A stretch of DNA of 39,515 bases. Origin: an uncultured Muribaculaceae bacterium. Lineage in GTDB: Bacteria > Bacteroidota > Bacteroidia > Bacteroidales > Muribaculaceae. The DNA is taken from NCBI GenBank assembly GCA_910578665.1, contig CAJTQU010000019.1, forward strand, positions 1 through 39,515, written 5' to 3'. Of the stretch, positions 24,664-31,580 are shown piece after piece. The position numbers were made by a program, and so were the translations under genes. Numbering within the stretch: the first letter of the stretch is position 1; every line of letters begins with the position of its first letter. The notes under the pieces were generated by a model. It worked only from the letters and a program-made list of their open reading frames with translations. It was not told the DNA's origin and ran no database searches.

Positions 24664-24695
24664 GTAGATATTGTATTTGCTGTTTTATAGGTTGC

Positions 24696-25151
24696 TCAAT
24701 AATCCCAAATCGCGTTGCCTGTTTTTTCTTTGAAAATTGATTCCTTGCCGTCTACGCGATAGCGCACGCACAAATTGTCGGATTTAGGATTGTAACTGAT
24801 TTCAAACTCCGTGCTACCGCAGTTATGGGCCTGGCACGCCGAAGTATGGTAATTCCAAGCGTTGAATTCTATCGGTGTCTGGACATCAAAATTCTTATAC
24901 ATATAGTTGTAGCGCGACTTTCCCATGAGTTTTATAAGGCGCGACTTAAGTGCCGGCTTGTCGAGCATCTTTATGTCAAAAGGATATTTGCCTATGGCGT
25001 TTTTGAACATTGATTTTAACGACTGGGCAGAGGATTGCGCCTTGTGGCTTGACTTGTAAGCCCTGGGTGTGGCTGCTTCAGCATATCCGCCGACGGTGCT
25101 TATGCAGAGACATGTTACGCCTGCCAATATCAGATTCTTTATTGTGATCAT
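24696..25151 (-). CDS. Ivy-like periplasmic inhibitor of C-type (vertebrate) lysozyme
   Basis: A 151-residue exported protein with a signal peptide ending near YAEAA (24-27). The diagnostic part is SACQAHNCG at 104-112: Cys106-Gln-Ala-His109-Asn-Cys111-Gly. E. coli Ivy has CKPHDCG at this place, a disulfide-held loop whose His plugs the lysozyme active site. After the loop the E. coli and local sequences align as beta strands (FEISYNPKSDNLCVRYRVDGKE). The first 60 mature residues are basic and show no clear match to Ivy. Gaps are 31 bases to the upstream methyltransferase gene and 32 to DPP III, with no -7 box in either, so it likely belongs to the long minus-strand operon starting at 29920. 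Identification rests on the motif and topology. Confidence 0.65.
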   Translation of the reverse strand: MITIKNLILAGVTCLCISTVGGYAEAATPRAYKSSHKAQSSAQSLKSMFKNAIGKYPFDIKMLDKPALKSRLIKLMGKSRYNYMYKNFDVQTPIEFNAWNYHTSACQAHNCGSTEFEISYNPKSDNLCVRYRVDGKESIFKEKTGNAIWDY

Positions 25152-25182
25152 GATTCAGAGAGATTTTTATGTTTTATTTTAC

Positions 25183-26364
25183 TTATTCTACGTACAGTAC
25201 CAGTCCTTTCAGGTATTCTCCCTCAGGGTGGTATATATTTATCGGGTGGTCGGCCGGCTGTGTCAGCTGGTGAAGTATGCGCACCTTGCGGCCGGACTGT
25301 GCAGCCGCGCTGAATACGGCCAGACGGAACATTTCGCGTGTTACTACCTGCGAGCAGGAGAATGTGAATATGATGCCGCCAGGACGTATCTTTTCGAATG
25401 CCTTGGCATTGAGTTTGCGATAGCCGAGCAGGCCGTTTTTGAGCGCGCCTCGGTGTTTTGCGAATGCCGGTGGGTCAAGCACGATTAGATCGTATGAGCC
25501 AGGCTCCATATCCCCCAAGAAACGGAATGCGTCTACGGCAAAAGAGCGATGGCGTTCGTCTCCGGGGAAATTCAGTTCTATGTTGGCATCGGTCAGTGCT
25601 ACTGCCTTGGCTGACGAATCGACTGAGTCGACTTTTGCTGCGCCTCCGCGCATAGCGTATACCGAGAACCCTCCGGTATAGCAGAACATGTTCAGAACCT
25701 CGCGATCACGGGAGTAATGTTCCAGAAGCGCCCTATTGTCGCGTTGGTCCACGAAGAAACCGGTTTTCTGTCCGCGCAGCCAGTCGATATTGAACTGCAA
25801 ACCGTTTTCAGTGGCGATGCAGCCGTCATAGTTCCCCAGCAGATAGTCATTTACAGGGTCGAGATGGGCTTTGTAGGGCAGAGTAGTGTCGCTCTTATAA
25901 TAAACGCTACGTATGCCGGGTAGTTCAGACAGGGCGCGCGCCACTTCGTTACGGCAGAAGTGCATGCCGGGCGAATGGGCCTGCATAACGGCTGTAGGTC
26001 CGTACAGGTCAACTACGAGCCCGGGCAGGAAATCACCCTCGCCGTGCACGAGCCGCATGCAGTCATTGTCGGGACGCATGAGGCCGAGCGACTGGCGCAG
26101 CCTGTAAGCTTCGGCCAGCCGTGTTGTGAAGAAGTCTTCGGGCAGCGTGTCGCATCCGAATTCCAGCATTCTTACAGCTATCGATCCGATCTGGTAGTGG
26201 CCTACGCCTATTGTCTCGCCCTCGTGAGACAATACTCTGACCAGGTTTCCCTCCTCTATATTGTCATCCATACGGGCTATTGCCCCCGAGAATACCCAGG
26301 GGTGAAAGCGGCGCAGGCTCTCGTCCTTGCCGCGTTTTAGGATTATGACGGGTAATGTGTCCAT
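25183..26364 (-). CDS. class I SAM-dependent rRNA methyltransferase (RlmI-like)
   Basis: Probably methylates cytosine C5 of 23S rRNA (position 1962 in E. coli RlmI). An N-terminal PUA domain (about 1-75; LKRGKDESLRRFHPWVFSGAI) is followed by the EEHVD-type linker domain and a Rossmann methyltransferase domain. Signatures are GQKTGFFVDQRDNR, the SAM-binding LNMFCYTGGFSVYA, the catalytic DLIVLDPPAFAK and FTFSCSQ with the second Cys. Length 393 is standard. It starts 8 bases after rseP. Confidence 0.92.
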   Translation of the reverse strand: MDTLPVIILKRGKDESLRRFHPWVFSGAIARMDDNIEEGNLVRVLSHEGETIGVGHYQIGSIAVRMLEFGCDTLPEDFFTTRLAEAYRLRQSLGLMRPDNDCMRLVHGEGDFLPGLVVDLYGPTAVMQAHSPGMHFCRNEVARALSELPGIRSVYYKSDTTLPYKAHLDPVNDYLLGNYDGCIATENGLQFNIDWLRGQKTGFFVDQRDNRALLEHYSRDREVLNMFCYTGGFSVYAMRGGAAKVDSVDSSAKAVALTDANIELNFPGDERHRSFAVDAFRFLGDMEPGSYDLIVLDPPAFAKHRGALKNGLLGYRKLNAKAFEKIRPGGIIFTFSCSQVVTREMFRLAVFSAAAQSGRKVRILHQLTQPADHPINIYHPEGEYLKGLVLYVE

Positions 26365-26372
26365 TTTTCTGA

Positions 26373-27803
26373 TTACTTAAAGAAGAAACGTATTATGTCC
26401 ATACCATTGGCGTATAGCAGGAGTGCTAGGAGCAGCATCATTCCTGTCATCTGCGCTCGCTCCATGAATTTGTCGCTCGGTTTGCGTCGCAGGATTACCT
26501 CGTAAAGAAGGAAGAAGACGTGGCCGCCGTCCAGGCCGGGTATAGGCAGTATGTTCATAAAAGCCAGGGCTACTGAAAGAAACGCGGCGATGTTCCAAAA
26601 AGCAAACCAGTTCCATTTTTCAGGGAACATGCTGCCTATGGCACCGAATCCTCCGACGCTCTTGGCGCCGTCTTTTGTGAAGACATATTTAAGACTGGAA
26701 ACATAGTCTGCCATTTTGCGGCTGCCCTTGCTGATGCCTATCGGGAAAGACTCGAAGAAACCGTATCTTACCGTTTTAACGTTGTAAAGCTTTCGTATGT
26801 CGTTCTCAAGCTGGAAACCTATTTTAGAAGCTCCGTCGAGTTTGATAGGCAGGTTCAGGGTGTCGCTGGTGTCGCCGTTTCGACGGGCTACCTTTATGTC
26901 TACTGTGCGGTTTGCGCGTCCCTCTATGCTTTTAAGAAATACTGACGCACCTCGCGCCGAAGTGTCGTTTATGGCTATGATTTCATCTCCTTCACGTAAG
27001 CCGGCCTTACGGCTGGAAGCATTGCTTATGCTGTGGACTACTACCGGCACGTCCAGGTCCATGAACGCTATGCCCCGGCTGTCGTTTTCTGCCCCCTTTT
27101 CAAGTTTGAGCATGAAGTCTTTTGGAAGAGACAGTGACACCGTGTCGTTGCCGCGCAACACTTGTACACGGCTTGCCGAGCCGAGATCGAACATGTGCGA
27201 CATGTTGTCCACAGGACTGCCGTCGGCTGTGAGGGGTATGTCGCCGTCGCGGAATCCCTGTGCCTGTGCGGCATCAGAATAGCGCATCAACCCCTTGGTC
27301 TCAGAGAATGGTACGTAGTCATCACCCCACCACCATGTTATTCCGGCATATATGAAAATGGCCAGCAGGAAATTGAAGAGCACTCCGGCTATCATGATCA
27401 GCAGGCGCTGCCATGCAGGCTTGGTGCGGAATTCATATGGCTTTGGCGGCTGTTTCATCTGCTCGGTGTCCATAGACTCGTCTATCATTCCCGAGATTTT
27501 GCAATAACCGCCCAGAGGCAGCCATCCAACCCCGTACTCCGTATCGCCCCAGAATTTATTTTTGCTCTGTCCGGCGGCTGTGTCATCCTTGTCGGATGAA
27601 CGTCTGACTGATTTGCCGAATATGCCGAAATATTTCTTCGGCTTCCACTTGAGTAGTTCAAACCACGGGTCGAAGAATATGTAGAATTTCTCTACTCTGA
27701 CGCCGAAAATGCGGGCGAACAAGAAGTGTCCGAATTCGTGGATGATCACGAGTATGGCGAACGCGAGTATCAACTGTGCCGCCTTGATAAGAAATGTCTC
27801 CAA
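26373..27803 (-). CDS. rseP: site-2 intramembrane zinc metalloprotease RseP
   Basis: Cleaves membrane-spanning anti-sigma factors or signal-peptide remnants inside the inner membrane. Zinc motif HEFGH is at residues 22-26 in the first helix, and the LDG motif is in LPIPGLDGGH near the C-terminus. Two PDZ-like segments lie between (around GFRDGDIPLTADGSPVD and AGLREGDEIIAINDTSA). A basic insert with KKYFGIFGKSVRRSSDKDD after helix 1 is longer than in E. coli. Length 476 fits Bacteroidota RseP. It is in the order LytM-like - dxr - rseP - rlmI; dxr-rseP adjacency is common in many phyla. Confidence 0.95.
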   Translation of the reverse strand: METFLIKAAQLILAFAILVIIHEFGHFLFARIFGVRVEKFYIFFDPWFELLKWKPKKYFGIFGKSVRRSSDKDDTAAGQSKNKFWGDTEYGVGWLPLGGYCKISGMIDESMDTEQMKQPPKPYEFRTKPAWQRLLIMIAGVLFNFLLAIFIYAGITWWWGDDYVPFSETKGLMRYSDAAQAQGFRDGDIPLTADGSPVDNMSHMFDLGSASRVQVLRGNDTVSLSLPKDFMLKLEKGAENDSRGIAFMDLDVPVVVHSISNASSRKAGLREGDEIIAINDTSARGASVFLKSIEGRANRTVDIKVARRNGDTSDTLNLPIKLDGASKIGFQLENDIRKLYNVKTVRYGFFESFPIGISKGSRKMADYVSSLKYVFTKDGAKSVGGFGAIGSMFPEKWNWFAFWNIAAFLSVALAFMNILPIPGLDGGHVFFLLYEVILRRKPSDKFMERAQMTGMMLLLALLLYANGMDIIRFFFK

Positions 27804-27851
27804 AGTTAACTGTCTTAGAAAAAGTTGTGAATAAAAAAGTAGTGGGAGTTA

Positions 27852-29036
27852 TTATAATATCGTGAGTATCTCTTCAGCTTTGGCGCGTGCTTCGGCATTT
27901 GTCTGCACCAGAGTGTCATAGTCGGTATGGGGGCTGTATGCTACTGCCTCGATGGTGGCCGCCACAAGGCCTGGCATCTCGACAAACGGCAGCCGGCCGT
28001 TTAAGAATGCCGATACCGCGATTTCATTTGCGGCGTTGAGCACGCATGGAGTGTTGCCTCCTGCCTCTATGGCGTCAAATGCGTAACGCAGCAGTGGAAA
28101 GCGGTCTGTGTCAGGCGCTTCGAACGAGAGACGGCTGTACTGTTCCAGGCTTAGCGGCGGCTGCGATGTGTGGAGGCGTTCGGGGTATCCCAGCGCGTAT
28201 CTTATTGGCAGGTGCATGTCAGGCACGCCCAGCTGGGCTTTTACAGATCCGTCGGCAAACTGCACCATGCTGTGCACGATGCTTTGCGGATGTACCACGA
28301 CTTCTATTTTGCTGGCCGGGCAATCAAACAGCCAGTGCGCCTCGATCATCTCAAACCCCTTGTTCATCATCGATGCCGAGTCGATTGTGACTTTGGCCCC
28401 CATGTCCCAGTTCGGATGGTGCAGGGCATCGGCCACAGTAACCTGTTTAAGCCGTTCGGCAGACAGTGTGCGGAACGGACCTCCGCTGGCCGTAAGTATA
28501 ATTTTCGAGGCATGTTCAGTGGTTTCCCCCTCCAGGCACTGGAAGATTGCAGAATGCTCGCTGTCTACAGGGATGATATGCGTGGTGCTGTCGCTCTCGC
28601 GCAGGAGCGATGTGATCAGCTCTCCTGCCACCACGAGTGTTTCTTTATTGGCCAGTGCGATGCATTTGTTGTTGCGTATGGCGTTTATAGTCGGAGCCAG
28701 GCCGCTGTATCCCACCATGGCCGTCACCACTGTGTCAACATCGTCGCGTGCCACGCATTGTTCTATGGCTGAGGCTCCGGCGCTTGTTTCTATTGGCAGG
28801 CCGGCGAGCATGTCGCGTAGTCTGGGCAGCAGTTCTTCACGTCCGATTACAACCTGCCTGGGCAGGTACTTGCGTGCCTGAGCGGCCAGCATTTCCACAT
28901 TTGTGTTGGCGGTCAGTACCGTTGCGCGGAACCGTCCGGGATATTCGGAGATCACGTCAAGTGTCTGGGTGCCGATTGATCCGGTACTGCCCAGTATGGC
29001 TATATTGCGTGTGTTGTCGTGGTGGTTATTGGTCAT
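27852..29036 (-). CDS. dxr: 1-deoxy-D-xylulose-5-phosphate reductoisomerase
   Basis: Second enzyme of the MEP isoprenoid pathway, turning DXP into MEP with NADPH. The nucleotide-binding loop GSTGSIGTQTLDVI is at residues 15-28. The metal and substrate blocks are present: VDSEHSAIFQCL, TASGGPFR, HPNWDMGAKVTIDSASMMNKGFE and NAANEIAVSAFL. Length 394 is normal. Undecaprenyl phosphate used by the glycosyltransferase and peptidoglycan enzymes in this window derives from this pathway. It lies 11 bases after the LytM-like gene. Confidence 0.97.
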   Translation of the reverse strand: MTNNHHDNTRNIAILGSTGSIGTQTLDVISEYPGRFRATVLTANTNVEMLAAQARKYLPRQVVIGREELLPRLRDMLAGLPIETSAGASAIEQCVARDDVDTVVTAMVGYSGLAPTINAIRNNKCIALANKETLVVAGELITSLLRESDSTTHIIPVDSEHSAIFQCLEGETTEHASKIILTASGGPFRTLSAERLKQVTVADALHHPNWDMGAKVTIDSASMMNKGFEMIEAHWLFDCPASKIEVVVHPQSIVHSMVQFADGSVKAQLGVPDMHLPIRYALGYPERLHTSQPPLSLEQYSRLSFEAPDTDRFPLLRYAFDAIEAGGNTPCVLNAANEIAVSAFLNGRLPFVEMPGLVAATIEAVAYSPHTDYDTLVQTNAEARAKAEEILTIL

Positions 29037-29047
29037 ATCGGTAAAAC

Positions 29048-29920
29048 TTATTTTCCGCGAGGAGCTTCGATAGGTGCTGCCGCCTCGTGATGCGGTTTAT
29101 ATAAATATTCTCCGGGCACGAGCGGTGTTCCCTCGCGCCACATCTCTATGCCCACATATTTTGTGTGGGTTTTGCGTGCGGTCTTTCTGACTGCCAGTCT
29201 CTGTCCGGCCAGAACGGGGTCGCCTGTGTCGGCCAGGGGTGTGTCCAGATGGCTGTATCGGACAAGAAAACCGTGCTTGCCCTGTACCAAGACGGAGTAT
29301 GAAGCATCGGCAGCGTCATATGCACGTTCGATGACGCGTCCGTCCATTACGGCATCGATGCCCTGTCCGACCGGGACTATTATTTTCAACAGGCGGCTGC
29401 GGCGTGATTCGGCAGCAGGGATCGCGCCCTGGGCCGGGTCGGCAAATATCATGTTTTCGGCAGCTAGAGGGGCGAGTACGTTCAGATTGTATTTCTCCCG
29501 TTCGTCTATTTTTGCCACGAATGCCTGTTCGCGTCTTGTGGCTGTCGACAGGGAGTCTATAGGCATCGGATTTATTAGTGTGCCGGCACTGGCAGAGTCT
29601 GTGGGCACACGATCTTCGTCAAGTATAACCGCCAGATTATCTATGTATGCCTGGTTGGCTTTCAGGGTGCGTGCCACAGAGTCTATGCGTGTCAGGGCTG
29701 CCAGGGTGGCATCGCGGTCGGACCCGGTCATGAATCCCGGCACAGAGCGTTTAACCGGCGTGAGCGCCACTAACATTGCTCCGGCCCCGGCGCACAGCGC
29801 GACACCCATTGCCAGTGTGGCTATAAGTCGTACCCTGCTTATGCGCAGACTTGCCACTTTCTGCAGCCTCGAGGTGTCTTCGATAATGAAACGATATCGT
29901 CTGAGCTTGAATTTCGCCAT
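29048..29920 (-). CDS. inner-membrane LytM/M23-like protein lacking catalytic His residues
   Basis: A 290-residue bitopic protein with a basic cytoplasmic N-terminus, one helix (about 31-53), a linker of about 100 residues, and a C-terminal M23-type fold (about 175-275). The fold is recognised from KIIVPVGQGIDAVMDGRVIE, then YSVLVQGKHGFLVRYSHLD and GDPVLAGQRLAV. The first zinc His of HxGxD is replaced (GQGID), and the final HxH reads VGIEM, so zinc binding looks lost. Such degenerate LytM proteins act as activators or scaffolds of cell-wall hydrolases (EnvC/NlpD precedent), not as enzymes. It leads the dxr-rseP-rlmI operon from the promoter at 29983-30014. Confidence 0.8.
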   Translation of the reverse strand: MAKFKLRRYRFIIEDTSRLQKVASLRISRVRLIATLAMGVALCAGAGAMLVALTPVKRSVPGFMTGSDRDATLAALTRIDSVARTLKANQAYIDNLAVILDEDRVPTDSASAGTLINPMPIDSLSTATRREQAFVAKIDEREKYNLNVLAPLAAENMIFADPAQGAIPAAESRRSRLLKIIVPVGQGIDAVMDGRVIERAYDAADASYSVLVQGKHGFLVRYSHLDTPLADTGDPVLAGQRLAVRKTARKTHTKYVGIEMWREGTPLVPGEYLYKPHHEAAAPIEAPRGK

Positions 29921-29982
29921 AATTTGTGTTTGTGGGCATTGGCCGGCTTACGGGTGGTGGGTGTGCATACCCTTTCACACTG

Positions 29983-30014
29983 CGAAATTAACAAATATAA
30001 GCCAACCGGCCAAA
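29983..30014 (-). promoter_or_regulatory. promoter of the LytM-like - dxr - rseP - rlmI operon
   Basis: On the minus strand TAATTTCG is at 29990-29983 and TTTG at 30014-30011, with 20 bases between. An alternative TATATTTG at 29999-29992 lacks a well-placed -33. Confidence 0.55.
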
Positions 30015-30083
30015 CCTTACACTTCTTTTATTATATATACATGACGGGAATAAACCGTTTTTTTAACATTTATTGGGGTTAAA

Positions 30084-30115
30084 TTTGTGAAATCAAAAAA
30101 ACTATTATATCTTTG
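30084..30115 (+). promoter_or_regulatory. promoter of the OmpA-family gene
   Basis: TTTG at 30084-30087, 20 bases, TATCTTTG at 30108-30115. The leader before the start codon is about 80 nt, which is long for this window. Confidence 0.75.
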
Positions 30116-30199
30116 CACGAAATTTCCGAACTATCTCCTCGCTTAAACGTTTCTTAACTAAAGTGAAATTAATATTGTAGAACTAAATAAAGTTTAATT

Positions 30200-31453
30200 A
30201 TGAAAGTTAGAAATCTTTACTTCGGAGCTGCTCTCTGCGCCGCCGCTTTCTGCGCCACCGGTGCCCAGGCTCAGGAATATGTAGAAGAGAGTGTGTCTGT
30301 AACAGAATTTTCTTGCGACAACACTGACCATTACTTTGCCAACTGGCGCAATAACTGGTTTATCCAGCTCGGTGCCGGTATCAACCAGCCTTTTGTAGAA
30401 AAGGGAATGGGTATCGATCGCGACATCAAAGATATCGACCGTAAACGCATGACGGCCACATATAACTTTGGCTTCGGCCGCTGGATGAGCCCCTATCTGG
30501 GCTTCCGCATCAACGCCATGGGCGGTGCTCTGCACTGGGATAACCCGACTGCAGACCAGCCTTTCAACGGATGGACTCGCGGCAAGCATGTTAATGTTAA
30601 CTTCGAGTTGATGTGGGACATGTTCAACAGCCTCGGCGGTGTAAACGCCAACCGCGTGTTCTCTATCATTCCGTTTGCCGGCTTTGGTGGTGACTACATG
30701 TGGCGTATCAACGATGCCCAGGGTAATTTCGCTGCCGCATCCAACATAAACGGCCGTGGTGACAAGGGCATTAAGGACGAGAGCTGGACTCTCCCTGTGA
30801 CTGCCGGTATCCAGTTCCGTTTCCGTCTGTGCAAATATGTAGATTTCTTCGCAGAGGCCCGTGCCACATTCTACGGTGACAACTGGAACAACTGCTCTTA
30901 TGGCAACTCTGTTGATGCCAACGTAGCTGCAATCGGTGGTTTCAACATCAACTTCGGCGGTCGTGGCTGGAATACATTCAATGAGTGCGACTATGTGAGC
31001 AAGGTAGCCGACCTTAACAACCAGGTTAACGGTCTGCGTGGCGAACTTCTCGCTGCAAACCAGGCTCTCGCTGCATGCGAAGCCCAGCTTCCCTGCCCCG
31101 AACCCGTGGTACAGAAAGACTGCGCCAATGCTCCTCTCATGACCACAGTGCGTTTCACTATCAACTCTGCCAAGATCATGCCTACCGAAGAGGTTAATGT
31201 ATTCAACATGGCTGAATGGCTGAAGGCTAATCCTAAAGAGAATGTGAACATCGTGGGTTATGCAGATAAGAATACTGGTACTGCTGCTTACAACCTGAAG
31301 CTCTCTGAAAAGCGTGCCAACGCAGTGGCTGACGCCCTGGTTAACACTTACGGTATCTCTCGCGACCGTCTGACCATCCGCTTCGACGGTTCGGATGTAC
31401 AGCCCTACAGCACTAACGACTGGAACCGTATCGTGATCTTCACTCAGAAGTAA
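30200..31453 (+). CDS. OmpA-family major outer-membrane protein
   Basis: A 417-residue protein that would span the outer membrane and grip peptidoglycan. The signal peptide (1-22) ends ATGAQA. A barrel of about 230 residues is rich in aromatic strand patterns, a short coiled-coil-like segment (LNNQVNGLRGELLAANQALAACEAQL) follows, and an OmpA C-terminal domain starts near residue 310 (VRFTINSAKIMP, VGYADKNTGTAAYNLKLSEKRANAVADALV). The RA..V...L spacing of the peptidoglycan-binding helix is intact. Codon choice looks more C-rich and biased than in neighbours, as in highly expressed genes. It has a full promoter, a leader of about 80 nt and a terminator at 31477. Confidence 0.93.
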   Translation: MKVRNLYFGAALCAAAFCATGAQAQEYVEESVSVTEFSCDNTDHYFANWRNNWFIQLGAGINQPFVEKGMGIDRDIKDIDRKRMTATYNFGFGRWMSPYLGFRINAMGGALHWDNPTADQPFNGWTRGKHVNVNFELMWDMFNSLGGVNANRVFSIIPFAGFGGDYMWRINDAQGNFAAASNINGRGDKGIKDESWTLPVTAGIQFRFRLCKYVDFFAEARATFYGDNWNNCSYGNSVDANVAAIGGFNINFGGRGWNTFNECDYVSKVADLNNQVNGLRGELLAANQALAACEAQLPCPEPVVQKDCANAPLMTTVRFTINSAKIMPTEEVNVFNMAEWLKANPKENVNIVGYADKNTGTAAYNLKLSEKRANAVADALVNTYGISRDRLTIRFDGSDVQPYSTNDWNRIVIFTQK

Positions 31454-31476
31454 GCGTATAATATATTGGGATAACA

Positions 31477-31504
31477 TCTCTGGCGATTAAAAAATCGCCA
31501 GAGA
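31477..31504 (+). terminator. terminator of the OmpA-family gene
   Basis: 12-bp perfect stem tctctggcgatt/aatcgccagaga with a 4-nt A loop, followed by attatt rather than a T run. Confidence 0.75.
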
Positions 31505-31580
31505 ATTATTGTATTTATATCTTATATAGATGTTGCAATATGTCGATATGATTATTTTGTTATAAGTCTAATGAATAATA

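Noticed and set aside
30194..31477. A 427-codon open frame on the minus strand opposite the OmpA-family gene
   Set aside because: The plus-strand protein has a signal peptide, barrel and OmpA domain, with a promoter and terminator. The antisense frame is explained by the strong codon bias of that gene, and its product has no recognisable features.
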